Source: JBFHIJ01 sp963678775
GTDB taxonomy: Bacteria > Bacteroidota > Ignavibacteria > Kapaibacteriales > UBA2268
Assembly (NCBI GenBank): GCA_963678775.2
Contig: CAXXGR010000007.1
Span: 248,001 to 312,000, forward strand
Length of the DNA: 64,000 bases
Reading direction: 5' to 3'
Below, piece by piece: positions 54,662 through 63,602 of this stretch. Positions within the stretch are counted from its first letter, which is position 1. Each line of letters starts with the position of its first letter. A model generated the notes under the pieces. The model was not told where the DNA came from. It did no database searches and worked only from the letters and a program-made list of their open reading frames with translations. Made by a program: the position numbers and the translations under genes.

Positions 54662-55276
54662 CTATTTAGTATTTCTAAGACTGTTCATAATAAACTCCGG
54701 GATTAGTTTTTTTCTATCTTCAAGGAATTGAGTATATTCATTATCATCATACCCAAAGTTGTATTGCATTATAGGTCTTGCAGCAAACGGGAAAATACAT
54801 AAAGACATAATATTGGCAATTAAATGTTGCAGTTTAATAGGTTTAATGTTTCCGGATTCTATTTCTTTATCCAAATCTGCTTGAAGCTTTTGTATTTTTT
54901 CATGCATAAGATTTTTATTGAATAGATTAAATATATATTCCGGATTTTGATGAAGCTCATTAATGATAAAGTTCGGGAATTGAGGATTTTGTTGAAGCAT
55001 AGAAATATATTGAATACAAAATTGAGAGATCTTTTCCTCTAAGCCTAAATCTGTGTTTAGCAATTCAGCTATTTTACCTAAAGTGGTTGACAATATAGAA
55101 TTAAATATTTTTTCGAACAAGAGCTGTTTGCTCCTGAAATAGTAATGCAAAGAAGCCTTATTGATGCCAGCTTCGTCTGCAATCTCCTGCATCCTGGCAC
55201 CGGCAAATCCTTTTTTTGTAAAGACTTTCATTGCTGCATGTATTATTTTTTCTTCTGTTACAGTCTCTTGACTCAT
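54662..55276 (-). CDS. TetR-family transcriptional regulator of the efflux operon
   Basis: 204 residues. The N-terminal helix-turn-helix (AAMKVFTKKGFAGARMQEIA then INKASLHYYFRSKQLL) is canonical. The C-terminal ligand-binding half is all-helical and hydrophobic. It is the leading full-length gene of the operon with TolC, membrane fusion, ATPase and permease genes, so self-regulated repression relieved by an exported compound is the likely mode. A palindrome upstream of the preceding short gene (55678-55699) is the best operator candidate. Confidence 0.92.
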   Translation of the reverse strand: MSQETVTEEKIIHAAMKVFTKKGFAGARMQEIADEAGINKASLHYYFRSKQLLFEKIFNSILSTTLGKIAELLNTDLGLEEKISQFCIQYISMLQQNPQFPNFIINELHQNPEYIFNLFNKNLMHEKIQKLQADLDKEIESGNIKPIKLQHLIANIMSLCIFPFAARPIMQYNFGYDDNEYTQFLEDRKKLIPEFIMNSLRNTK

Positions 55277-55323
55277 CTCTTTACCTATATTTTATGTACA
55301 ATTTTATTTTAAATATTAGAAAC

Positions 55324-55641
55324 TTAAAAAAAGCTGATTGGTATAAATGGATTTAATGTTATAAAAATACAATGCTGATTGCATTCTTTAGCCATTTTAT
55401 GCAAATATTTAATATTAGTTTCTATCAAAATAGAGTATAAAGTGCTCCCTTTTATTAAGCTTTGCTCAATTGTTTTGAGACAGAAGGAATATAAATTTTC
55501 CAAGCACTCAAAGCGTTTAAGCAAATACTCTTCATCTACTCTTAATTCAACAGCAATGTCTTCTAATTGGCATTGCATAAAACCTTTATAGCCTATTGTT
55601 TTAAGAGTAGCTGTGACAATGTTGTAATCAATATTTTCCAT
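55324..55641 (-). CDS. Truncated TetR-like helix-turn-helix protein
   Basis: 105 residues from the ATG at 55641. The first 60 residues have the TetR N-terminal layout (IVTATLKTIGYKGFMQCQLE, then DIAVELRVDEEYLLKRFECL). The rest ends abruptly in a hydrophobic tail (FITLNPFIPISFF) with no room for a ligand-binding domain before the full-length TetR gene 47 bases on. It is either a degraded duplicate or a short DNA-binding protein working with the regulator. The palindrome lies 37 bases upstream of its start. Confidence 0.6.
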   Translation of the reverse strand: MENIDYNIVTATLKTIGYKGFMQCQLEDIAVELRVDEEYLLKRFECLENLYSFCLKTIEQSLIKGSTLYSILIETNIKYLHKMAKECNQHCIFITLNPFIPISFF

Positions 55642-55677
55642 ATTACCGTATAGTATAATCAAACAGATTGAATAAAT

Positions 55678-55699
55678 AGTTTAACCGTTTGGTCAAACT
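55678..55699. promoter_or_regulatory. TetR-type operator palindrome of the efflux operon
   Basis: AGTTTAACC (55678-55686), a GTTT spacer and GGTCAAACT (55691-55699) form an inverted repeat with 8 of 9 positions matching. The GACC...GGTC core is common in TetR-family operators. It lies just upstream of the first gene of the regulator-efflux operon. Confidence 0.62.
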
Positions 55700-55741
55700 T
55701 AAAAATATATTCGATAGTTTCCAAATTGTTTTAAAAAAAAA

Positions 55742-55769
55742 GCAGAGATTTTATTAGCCAAATCTCTGC
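55742..55769 (-). terminator. Intrinsic terminator of the anchor-D surface protein gene
   Basis: Perfect 10-base stem GCAGAGATTT (55742-55751) / AAATCTCTGC (55760-55769), 8-base loop. The minus strand runs into about nine T residues (A run at 55733-55741). Confidence 0.88.
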
Positions 55770-55800
55770 TTTCATCAAAATATCTATATATCAACCAGGT

Positions 55801-57780
55801 TTAAAGTTTTTTATAGAGTAGCCATCCACCGCTAAATATGAAGCAACTTATAAGTGCCATTATGCCCCATTCAGGCAAAGTAGGAACAACTCCAACATGC
55901 ACTGCTTCTGAATAAAATGTTCCGTTTGCAGTTGTTATATATGCTTTTGTGTAATATCCAGGGCCAATTGATAGGTTTGTTGCGTTTAGTGTAAATGATG
56001 TATTGCCACCAGTGCCAGCGGATTCTATACCTACATTTGAAGATAGCGTAGGAGTTTGTGAAGTGCTCCAAACAATTCCTTTTGCTGTAATGGTAGTAGC
56101 AATTTGATTATCTATGCTGCAATCAAAACTATATTCTGTATCGCTGATCTTAATTACTTGATCAACTGCTATACCCAAATCTAAAGTAGTAAATGATACT
56201 TCATTACCATAGCTTGTACCGGCACTATTAGTAGCATACGCTCTTACATAATAAAGAGTCCCCGCTTCTAGATTAGTCAAGTCAGATATAAATACCCCAA
56301 TACCTGTTCCATTATCTGTATGACCGGCTTCATTGCTTGTAAGAGTAGGAGTTGCGGTTTTGCTCCAAACAATACCTCTTTGTGTCACAGCAGCACCTCC
56401 ATTATCTGTAATCTCACCACCGGAAGCTGCAGTGCCTTCAGTAATGCCTGATACAGCGGTACTTGTTAGAGTAGGAGCAGATACAGCAACTCCGGTACCA
56501 CTTATTGAAAATGAATATGGATTTTCGTCCGCATCATCATTTGCGATAGAAACAGTTGCATTGCGAATGACTGCAACACTGGGATCAAACTGGATAGTAA
56601 AAGTGCTTGTGCCTCCATCAGCTGCAACCGGTGAGTTTGGCTGAGAAGTTACTGTAAAGTCAGCAGCATCTGCACCGCCAATGACAACTTTTGGAGTACC
56701 TGATAAAGTTAGATCACCATTCCCGGAGTTAGAAATAGTAAAAGTACGATTAAGAGTACCACCTATAGTTGGAGTTGATCCAAAATCAGTATGGTCACCG
56801 GTAGATGGAGTTGCGTCATTATTGGCAATAGAAGAACCATTCCCCGTAATGTCTATTTCAGGGGCTACAGTACCGGTACCTTGTATGTCAAAGTTATATG
56901 GATTTTCATCACTGTCATCATTTGCAATACTAATCGTTGCTGATCTGACACCCTCTGCACTAGGGTCAAAAGTTACCTGAAATGTAGTAGTTCCGCTTAG
57001 TGCAGTTACCGGCGTAGTTGGCAGCGATGTAACAGTAAAATCAACTGCATTTGCACCGCTTATACTAACTAAAGGAGTACCAGACAGTGCTAAATCTTTA
57101 GGTCCGGTATTTGCAATAGTGAATGTTCGAACTACAGAGCCTCCTGCAATATTTACAGAGCCGAAATCTGTATGATCTGCTACGTCCGGGCTAGCGTCTC
57201 CATCCGCAATAGAAACTGTATTACCCTGAACATCCATCTCAGGCACTACAGCAAAAGTGAAGTCATCTATTCGGAGAAAGAAAACTCCTCCGGTTGTTGT
57301 AAATTTTATTTCATCAATGGCTAAATTATTGTGAGTGCCGGGAATTTCATAGTATTCAAAGCCTTTTGCTGGTGGCGCTTCACTTGTACTTGTTGTGGTT
57401 GCAGTCAAGTTAGTACCTACTTGTGCGCCACTACTAAAAAGTTGGATTGTTACATTACCTATTACTTTCACAGGATCTCCTGTAAAAATGTATAGACTTT
57501 TTGCATAAAATTTACCACCGCCACTCATTGTTAAACTTCCTACATATCCCGGATTGAATGGAAAAACAGCATCATTACTCAATGTATAGTCGCTATTGTT
57601 ATAGCAAAACCCATCATCTCTAAATACTGCTAAAGTACCAGTTGTGCTAAAAGAATAAGCACCTTCCGTGAAAGTAGTAGGAACTACGCCATCTGCTTCA
57701 AAATCTTCAGTTAACTCCTGTGCAGTTCCAGTATCGAATAGAAAAATGCAAAGTATCAAATAAGTGATAAAAAGCTTCAT
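55801..57780 (-). CDS. Secreted choice-of-anchor D repeat protein with IPTL-CTERM tail
   Basis: 659 residues from the ATG at 57780, chosen because AAAGGTG lies upstream and a signal peptide (MKLFITYLILCIFLFDTGTA) follows. A longer frame upstream has no export signal at its start. After an N-terminal beta-rich domain come two choice-of-anchor D repeats of about 120 residues (near residues 183-303 and 305-425), each with ADHTDFGS- or GDHTDFGS-type starts and IANDDxDENPYxF ends. Two fibronectin-like segments with GIVWS motifs follow. The C-terminus VPTLPEWGIMALISCFIF plus a basic end is an IPTL-CTERM sorting signal. Likely cell-surface or secreted; ligand unknown. Confidence 0.87.
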   Translation of the reverse strand: MKLFITYLILCIFLFDTGTAQELTEDFEADGVVPTTFTEGAYSFSTTGTLAVFRDDGFCYNNSDYTLSNDAVFPFNPGYVGSLTMSGGGKFYAKSLYIFTGDPVKVIGNVTIQLFSSGAQVGTNLTATTTSTSEAPPAKGFEYYEIPGTHNNLAIDEIKFTTTGGVFFLRIDDFTFAVVPEMDVQGNTVSIADGDASPDVADHTDFGSVNIAGGSVVRTFTIANTGPKDLALSGTPLVSISGANAVDFTVTSLPTTPVTALSGTTTFQVTFDPSAEGVRSATISIANDDSDENPYNFDIQGTGTVAPEIDITGNGSSIANNDATPSTGDHTDFGSTPTIGGTLNRTFTISNSGNGDLTLSGTPKVVIGGADAADFTVTSQPNSPVAADGGTSTFTIQFDPSVAVIRNATVSIANDDADENPYSFSISGTGVAVSAPTLTSTAVSGITEGTAASGGEITDNGGAAVTQRGIVWSKTATPTLTSNEAGHTDNGTGIGVFISDLTNLEAGTLYYVRAYATNSAGTSYGNEVSFTTLDLGIAVDQVIKISDTEYSFDCSIDNQIATTITAKGIVWSTSQTPTLSSNVGIESAGTGGNTSFTLNATNLSIGPGYYTKAYITTANGTFYSEAVHVGVVPTLPEWGIMALISCFIFSGGWLLYKKL

Positions 57781-58075
57781 AACAAACACCTTTATTTGTA
57801 AAATAATTAATATGCAATAATAGTAAAAATATTTAATTTTACAAATAGTATTTATTTGGTAAGATAGTCCTATTATTATAAACTTTAAAAAACTCGATTC
57901 AAAACACCGAAATTTACGTATTGGAAAAATGTAAATAATGGTATCCAATTACGGTAATACCCTTAGTAGCTACGTATAGGTAGAAATGAGTATTTTTAAA
58001 AGGATTCAAGACTATTATTCTATTATACAGCCTATTTTAACTGTTATTTCCTCCCTATATGTCGCAAATTATCCT

Positions 58076-58083
58076 TAAATTTG
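58076..58083 (+). promoter_or_regulatory. Bacteroidota-type -7 box for tmk
   Basis: TAAATTTG matches TAnnTTTG, 28 bases before the ATG at 58112. The rest of the 331-base gap (57781-58111) shows only AT-rich sequence and an imperfect ATTGGA/TCCAAT repeat. Confidence 0.45.
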
Positions 58084-58111
58084 AATAATAGAAATGAAAG
58101 GAGAGAGGAAT

Positions 58112-58723
58112 ATGTTTATATCGTTTGAAGGAATTGACGGATGTGGCAAGTCCACTCAGCTCAAAAACGTTGCTGATTACCTGACCGAACTTGGTATGAA
58201 AGTAATGACAATCCGAGAACCGGGCGGAAATAGGCTGTCTGAGTCTATCAGAGAGATACTACTTGATAAAACTTATAAACTTTCTCCTGTTACAGAACTT
58301 TTACTTTTTGAAGCTGCCAGAGCTCACTTAGTAGAAACTGTAATTATGCCTGCTATACAAGAGGGTTTTATCGTATTGTCCGATCGTTTCTATGACTCAA
58401 CAACTGCCTATCAGGGATTTGGACGTGGTTTGGATATGGATGATGTAATTCATTGCAACGCGATTGCCACTGAAGGACTCAAACCGGATATAACTTTTTA
58501 CTTAGATGTGTCATTAGAAGTAGCAGCGAAGCGATCAGGTTCTCGTGAGAAAGATAGGATAGAGCTGGCAGGTAATTCATTTTACGAGAGAGTCCGTATA
58601 GGATTTCAGGAACTTGCTAAAATGGAACCACAAAGAATCATACAGATAGATGCAACGCACTCACGTGAAGAAACATTCGACACAATAATAAAAATCCTAA
58701 GAGAAAAGGGTACTATAGCTTAG
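58112..58723 (+). CDS. tmk: Thymidylate kinase
   Basis: 203 residues. The P-loop FEGIDGCGKSTQ, the DR(F/Y) motif in SDRFYDSTTAYQGFGRG and the LID segment RSGSREKDRIE are all present. It phosphorylates dTMP to dTDP. I take the ATG at 58112, giving the usual MFISFEGIDG start with AAAGGAGAGAGG just upstream, rather than the ATG at 58094 inside that ribosome binding region. Confidence 0.95.
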   Translation: MFISFEGIDGCGKSTQLKNVADYLTELGMKVMTIREPGGNRLSESIREILLDKTYKLSPVTELLLFEAARAHLVETVIMPAIQEGFIVLSDRFYDSTTAYQGFGRGLDMDDVIHCNAIATEGLKPDITFYLDVSLEVAAKRSGSREKDRIELAGNSFYERVRIGFQELAKMEPQRIIQIDATHSREETFDTIIKILREKGTIA

Positions 58724-58839
58724 TGAAATATTTTGATTTCAGAGCTTACATTTTTACAAATATTACTCCTCACTTAATCGTCTCAGAGTTCTTGATTGAA
58801 ACTATTGTTGATTAGTACAATTGTTATAACGAGGATAAG

Positions 58840-59739
58840 ATGATCAATAAACTGATTACCGCGGTACTGCCTTTGATGCCAAAATCTTTGGTGCATGTCT
58901 TTGCCAAAAAGTATATTGCAGGCGAACAGTTAACGGATGCTATTAATACGACCAGAAGCTTTGAGACTTTGGGCGGAAAGACCACTATCGACGTATTGGG
59001 CGAATTTGTAACTAATAAAGATGCTGCAAATCACGAAAAAGATATGTGCTTAGATGTTATCGATGCGATAGACAAACACAAACTTCCTACTTATCTTTCT
59101 ATTAAGCCTACTTCAGTGGGACTAGGTATAGATTATAATTTTGGATTTGAGAATATAAAAGAGCTTGTTACAAAAGCGAAATCATTAGGCATTTTTGTAA
59201 GACTCGATATGGAAAACTCACCATACACAGATGATACTTTAAAAGCCTATAAGCAACTTAGAGGTGAGGGATTTGATAACGTAGGGTTTGTTATTCAGGC
59301 TTATATGAAACGCTCTTACGATGACTTAAATAACCTTAAAGACTACAAGCCAAACGTTAGGCTGTGCAAAGGCATTTACAATGAAGCACCAGAAATAGCT
59401 TATAAAGATTTCCATGAAATCAGAGAGAATTACAAAAAATTATTTCATTTTATGACAGATAATGATTTCTTTATCGGCATTGCAACTCACGACGAATTTT
59501 TAATAGATTTTGCTGAGGCTGAAATCAAAAAACGTGGAATGACTGACAAAAATTATGAATTCCAAATGCTTCTTGGCGTAAAAGAAAATAGAAGAAATGA
59601 GTTGCTTGCTAATGGTCATAATGTTAGAATTTACGTTCCATTTGGAGAAGATTGGTATGGATATTCAATCCGAAGACTCAAAGAAAATCCGAAAATGGCA
59701 GGGCATATCGCCAAATCCATTTTCACATTCAATGGTTAA
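58840..59739 (+). CDS. Proline dehydrogenase (monofunctional)
   Basis: 299 residues, the length of stand-alone bacterial proline dehydrogenases. It shows a FAD-binding barrel with YLSIKPTSVGLGIDYNFG, RLDMENSPYTDDTL, FVIQAYMKRSYDDL, RLCKGIYNEAPEIAY and the C-terminal proline-binding RIYVPFGEDWYGYSIRRL. It oxidises proline to pyrroline-5-carboxylate and passes electrons to quinone at the membrane. The dehydrogenase that completes the pathway is not in the window. Its stop overlaps the next gene start (ATGGTTAA). Confidence 0.93.
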   Translation: MINKLITAVLPLMPKSLVHVFAKKYIAGEQLTDAINTTRSFETLGGKTTIDVLGEFVTNKDAANHEKDMCLDVIDAIDKHKLPTYLSIKPTSVGLGIDYNFGFENIKELVTKAKSLGIFVRLDMENSPYTDDTLKAYKQLRGEGFDNVGFVIQAYMKRSYDDLNNLKDYKPNVRLCKGIYNEAPEIAYKDFHEIRENYKKLFHFMTDNDFFIGIATHDEFLIDFAEAEIKKRGMTDKNYEFQMLLGVKENRRNELLANGHNVRIYVPFGEDWYGYSIRRLKENPKMAGHIAKSIFTFNG

Positions 59740-60667
59740 ACTATTACTTACATTACTGACTTTTTCTATAGTGATGGCATGTCAGCGACCTGACCAGCCC
59801 CCAACAGATAAGCCTATAGATGCTAAGGCAGGCGAGGAGGTAATAGAGAAGGAAGTAGCTTTTGATGATGATGACATTTGCGTAGCTACGTTTAATATTG
59901 CTTGGCTGGGCGATGGTAAAAGAGATAGAATAGATAGGGAAGAAGTTGATTACAAGAATGTAGCAGATGTTATTTCTCAAATAGAGGCGGATGTTATAGC
60001 TTTGCAGGAGATAGAAAATGATGTTGCTATCAAGCGAGTTTTAAAGTATCTACCTCAGTATGATTATTTCATAGATAACAATGCCGGTGCTCAAAATGTA
60101 GGACTTATTTACAACAGAGAACTTGAAGTAGAAATATTAGATGTGTACGAACCTGTAACAACCGGCAATAAAAGACTTCGACCAGGACTGTGGGCGAGGA
60201 TTAAAAAAGGTAATTTCGATTTTTATGCTATGGTTGTACATTTTAAATCAACTTCAAGATATGACAAAGGTGAAGAAGGTAAAAGGCGAAGTAGAGGCAT
60301 AAGACGTAAACAAGCAGAGGTAATAAACCACTGGGCGGACTCACTGCTTACTAATGGAAGTGAGCAAGATATTATTATATTAGGTGACTTTAACGACTCA
60401 CCTGTTAAAAAGAGATATAATACTTTAAACAAGATAAATTCTAAAAACTTAGAATTTGTTACTTCAGATTTATATAGTTGTAAATTTGAGAAGTTAAAAG
60501 GAATAGATCATTTACTGGTTTCGACTAGTGCAAAAGAAAGACTTTTAGCAAAATCTATTGGAGTTTATAATCTACATAAAGCTTATAAAAAAAATATAGC
60601 AAAAAATATTTCCGACCATTGCCCCGTATTTGCAAGGTTTGACATAAAAAAAACAGATAATGATTGA
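59732..60667 (+). CDS. Endonuclease/exonuclease/phosphatase-family lipoprotein
   Basis: 311 residues from the ATG at 59732, which overlaps the proline dehydrogenase stop by 8 bases and gives a lipoprotein signal (LTFSIVMAC, Cys at residue 16). A low-complexity linker rich in Pro, Asp and Glu follows. The EEP fold carries VATFNIAWLG, VIALQEIEND (metal Glu), a VHFKS segment, IILGDFNDSP and the final NISDHCPV (catalytic His). The fold cuts nucleic acids or phosphoesters; here it is anchored outside the cytoplasm. Nothing links it functionally to proline breakdown. Confidence 0.87.
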   Translation: MVKLLLTLLTFSIVMACQRPDQPPTDKPIDAKAGEEVIEKEVAFDDDDICVATFNIAWLGDGKRDRIDREEVDYKNVADVISQIEADVIALQEIENDVAIKRVLKYLPQYDYFIDNNAGAQNVGLIYNRELEVEILDVYEPVTTGNKRLRPGLWARIKKGNFDFYAMVVHFKSTSRYDKGEEGKRRSRGIRRKQAEVINHWADSLLTNGSEQDIIILGDFNDSPVKKRYNTLNKINSKNLEFVTSDLYSCKFEKLKGIDHLLVSTSAKERLLAKSIGVYNLHKAYKKNIAKNISDHCPVFARFDIKKTDND

Positions 60668-60749
60668 TAATTGGAAAATATTTGCTTTATATATTCTATT
60701 TTTTTGTTAATTTCACAATATTGGATTTCGTAGAAAAAGAAGGTTACTC

Positions 60750-61118
60750 ATGAAAGGTAAAGGTAGAATCATAAAAGAAGTAAAAGAGAACTATGTACTC
60801 TTAAAACTTGAAGGTTCTTTTAATAGTTACGAGCATGATGAAGAGATTAGAGAGATGTTTAGAGAAGTGGCAAAAAGTCAACCTGCTAATGTGATAGTTG
60901 ATTTTAAAGAAGTATTTTACTTCAACTCTACTGCCATTAGAGGACTACTCTCAGGAAATGCTTTTGTAAACAGAGCGGAAGGTAGGATTATCTTTTGCAA
61001 TCTGAGTGATTACATAGCAAATATATTTAAAATTACTAACCTGCATCTTACGTTTAAAATATTAGATTCGGTTGAGGATGCAGAAGAAGAACTGAAAAAT
61101 CCATCAGATGATTTATAA
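60750..61118 (+). CDS. STAS-domain protein (anti-sigma-factor antagonist type)
   Basis: 122 residues, a single STAS domain. VLLKLEGSFNSYEHDEEIRE opens it, and IVDFKEVFYFNSTAIRGLLS carries the Ser/Thr pair at the usual phosphorylation site, followed by RIIFCNLSDYIANIFKI. Such proteins are phosphorylated by RsbW-like kinases and dephosphorylated by SpoIIE phosphatases such as the one at 31087-32754. No kinase lies nearby. AGAAGG precedes the ATG and a terminator follows. Confidence 0.87.
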   Translation: MKGKGRIIKEVKENYVLLKLEGSFNSYEHDEEIREMFREVAKSQPANVIVDFKEVFYFNSTAIRGLLSGNAFVNRAEGRIIFCNLSDYIANIFKITNLHLTFKILDSVEDAEEELKNPSDDL

Positions 61119-61126
61119 TATAAAAA

Positions 61127-61149
61127 GCTACCGACAAGGTAGCTTTTTT
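61127..61149 (+). terminator. Intrinsic terminator after the STAS gene
   Basis: GCTACC (61127-61132) and GGTAGC (61138-61143) around a 5-base loop, followed by T6 and preceded by A5. Confidence 0.9.
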
Positions 61150-61152
61150 GGT

Positions 61153-61200
61153 AAATCCCCCAAACCCCTTTGTCAAGGGGGCTTAAAGAGAAATATTGTA
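61153..61200. repeat. Intergenic hairpin repeat, copy 1
   Basis: Contains a CCCCTT-TGTC-AAGGGG hairpin and a GCTTAAAGAG tail. It is almost identical to the second copy, with 33 bases (61165-61197) matching exactly. Confidence 0.8.
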
Positions 61201-61252
61201 TGATTTAGATGCTGTCATATTTATCTTTGAGTCTTGGAGCATTAAATTATTC

Positions 61253-61300
61253 AAATTCCCAAACCCCCTTTGTCAAGGGGGCTTAAAGAGAAATATTATA
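61253..61300. repeat. Intergenic hairpin repeat, copy 2
   Basis: Second copy of the hairpin repeat, offset from the first by exactly 100 bases (identical part 61265-61297). The 52 bases between the copies and the sequence after this copy are unrelated, so it is not a long tandem duplication. Confidence 0.8.
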
Positions 61301-61353
61301 ATGTGTTTTGTCTTGAAATGATAATATAGTTGGAGTGATAAATGTCGCTGATG

Positions 61354-61923
61354 CTATATTTTTTGTGCTTTGCCATCAGGATTAATCATTGGATAGTCCG
61401 GCACTACTGCACCTTTTTTGATTCGTTTTAATTTGTTTTTACCTAAGGTTTTGCGCAGTGTAGATAGTCTTTCATAAAAGAGAATTCCATTCAAATGGTC
61501 AATTTCATGTTGCATGCATCTGGCAAGAAATCCGTCAACCTCAACCACTGTTTCTTTCATTTCTAAATCGTAGTATTTAACTTTGATTTTTGCAGGACGA
61601 ACGACTTTTTCAAAATATTCAGGAATGCTTAAGCAACCTTCGTAATCATCATCAGTTTCTTCTGATGAGTCGATGATTTCAGGATTTATCATGGTAATCT
61701 GTTCGCTTAGAGCTTCTGCATCTCCTACCCCTAAATCAATGACTACAACTGCTCTTTTGTCTCCAACCTGATTTGCTGCAAGCCCAACGCCATTGCTGAT
61801 ATTGTAAAGCGTTTCGTACATATCATCTACCAATTGCCTGACCGAATCGTCAGTAACTTCAACTTTAGAAGCTTTATTTTTGAGCACAGGATGGAAGCTA
61901 TTGTATATTGGTAATACTGCCAT
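61354..61923 (-). CDS. def: Peptide deformylase
   Basis: 189 residues. The three family motifs are present: GVGLAANQVG, EGCLSIPE (metal-binding Cys) and QHEIDHLNG (HExxH). It removes the formyl group from nascent proteins. Monocistronic, divergent from murD. It has a slightly long acidic insert (SSEETDDDYEGCLS). Confidence 0.96.
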   Translation of the reverse strand: MAVLPIYNSFHPVLKNKASKVEVTDDSVRQLVDDMYETLYNISNGVGLAANQVGDKRAVVVIDLGVGDAEALSEQITMINPEIIDSSEETDDDYEGCLSIPEYFEKVVRPAKIKVKYYDLEMKETVVEVDGFLARCMQHEIDHLNGILFYERLSTLRKTLGKNKLKRIKKGAVVPDYPMINPDGKAQKI

Positions 61924-62041
61924 AATTATCTATAATTTGTTTCACAAGTACCTTTTAGAAAACGGACTGTTTTAGTCTTTATTTCAAATATAAAGTTTTC
62001 CACGTAAGCATAAAAATTAAATAAAATTACTGAATTATATG

Positions 62042-62049
62042 TAAATTTG
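62042..62049 (+). promoter_or_regulatory. Bacteroidota-type -7 box upstream of murD
   Basis: TAAATTTG matches TAnnTTTG, 58 bases before the murD ATG. Confidence 0.4.
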
Positions 62050-62107
62050 CTACTCAAAGCAGCATAAAGTCAATTTAAGAAATTTTTGTATAAGAGTAAC
62101 TATTGTT

Positions 62108-63442
62108 ATGAAGATTTCTATCATAGGAGCCGGAAGAAGCGGTCTTGCAGCAGCGAAACTAGCTCACTCCAAAGGGTACGATGTATTCGTATCTGAAAGT
62201 AAAACTAAAGAACACTACGCAGAAGCTGCCAATGAGTTTGATGATTTAGGTATCAATTACGAATTTGGCACTAATACTCAGGAAAAAATACTAAATGCTG
62301 ACAGGTTAATCCTTTCACCGGGGGTGCCTCCGACTGTAGATTTTATAATCGAAGCGGAGAAAAAGGGAATGGATATAATAAGCGAACTGGAATTTGCCTG
62401 GGAATTTACAAATCACAAAATAATTGCTATAACGGGTACCAATGGCAAAACAACAACTACTGCCTTGACAGGACATATCTTTAAGTCTGCCGGAGTAGAT
62501 GTACATGTTTGTGGCAATATCGGTACTCCACTTTCGAGTGCTATTCCGCTTCTAAAAAAAGATTCGGTTATCGTGCTTGAGCTTAGCAGTTATCAGTTAG
62601 ACAGAACCAAAAAATTTCGTCCTGATGTAGCTGTTATTTTAAATCTAACGCCTGATCATCTAAGTTATCATGGTAGCTTAGATAACTATAGAAAGGCAAA
62701 ATACAAAATTACAGCAAATCAAACAGATGAGGATTCTCTAATAATAAATGGCGATGACGATGCACTTATTGCATCTGAAATTGACACAAAAGCCAACTTA
62801 TTATTCTTTTCAGTGTCACCTTTAAATCGGGGGATTTATTTGCAAGGCGACACTATAAAATACCAAATCTCAAAGCAGCATAAAACGGAGGAGCTAATGA
62901 CAGTTGGAAAACTATCTTTACCGGGTATTCACAATACATATAATTCTATGGCGGCAGCCTTAGCGGCGCGTGTTTTAGAAATTAGAAATGAAAATATCAG
63001 AGATAGCTTGATGAGTTTTCAAGGTGTGGAGCACAGATTGGAATTTGTGAAAAGCGTTATGGGAGTTGATTATATCAATGACTCTAAAGCTACCAACATC
63101 AATGCTACATGGTATGCTCTTTCTAGTTATGACAAACCAATAGTCTGGATTGCCGGAGGTAGAGGTGATAATAACGACTACTCACAACTCGATTCGCTTG
63201 TAGATAAGAATGTTAAATGCATAATTGCTATTGGCGAAGAAGCTGATGATGTTTTTAATCATTTCTGTTTAAAGACTAAAGTTGATAGAGCAAGTAGCTT
63301 AGAAGAAGCAGTGAAAATTGCTTCGGAATTAGCTGATTATGGAGAAATCGTTCTGTTTACACCTGCATGTAAATCTTTTGATATGTTTGCTAACTTTGAG
63401 CATCGCGGTCAGGTATTTAAATCTGCTGTTTGTTCGTTATAA
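62108..63442 (+). CDS. murD: UDP-N-acetylmuramoylalanine-D-glutamate ligase
   Basis: 444 residues. An N-terminal nucleotide-binding fold (ISIIGAGRSGLAAAKLA) precedes the Mur ligase P-loop AITGTNGKTTTTALTGHI. LELSSYQLD, LNLTPDHLSYH and the C-terminal YINDSKATNINATWYAL with WIAGGRGDNNDY are MurD-specific. It adds D-glutamate to UDP-MurNAc-L-Ala in peptidoglycan precursor synthesis. The ftsW gene follows after 160 bases, the order found in division-and-wall clusters; mraY and murF would lie elsewhere. Confidence 0.95.
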   Translation: MKISIIGAGRSGLAAAKLAHSKGYDVFVSESKTKEHYAEAANEFDDLGINYEFGTNTQEKILNADRLILSPGVPPTVDFIIEAEKKGMDIISELEFAWEFTNHKIIAITGTNGKTTTTALTGHIFKSAGVDVHVCGNIGTPLSSAIPLLKKDSVIVLELSSYQLDRTKKFRPDVAVILNLTPDHLSYHGSLDNYRKAKYKITANQTDEDSLIINGDDDALIASEIDTKANLLFFSVSPLNRGIYLQGDTIKYQISKQHKTEELMTVGKLSLPGIHNTYNSMAAALAARVLEIRNENIRDSLMSFQGVEHRLEFVKSVMGVDYINDSKATNINATWYALSSYDKPIVWIAGGRGDNNDYSQLDSLVDKNVKCIIAIGEEADDVFNHFCLKTKVDRASSLEEAVKIASELADYGEIVLFTPACKSFDMFANFEHRGQVFKSAVCSL

Positions 63443-63602
63443 TGGTTGGTACTAAATTGCATTTCGTACTAAATTAGCAATTTTACATATTTAACATTTG
63501 TACAGAGTAGCTGAGCGAATAATATTAACAAGAAAGAAGATTAGACTTATAGACCTATAATATTACTTATATATCCTATAATTCCTGAGGGGGGAAGAAT
63601 AG

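Noticed and set aside
56333..56980. Plus-strand frames opposite the choice-of-anchor D repeats
   Set aside because: Antisense frames of a repeat-rich gene with biased codons; no independent evidence.
61153..61300. CRISPR array
   Set aside because: Only two copies with a 67-base interval between identical parts and no cas genes; better described as a dispersed hairpin repeat.
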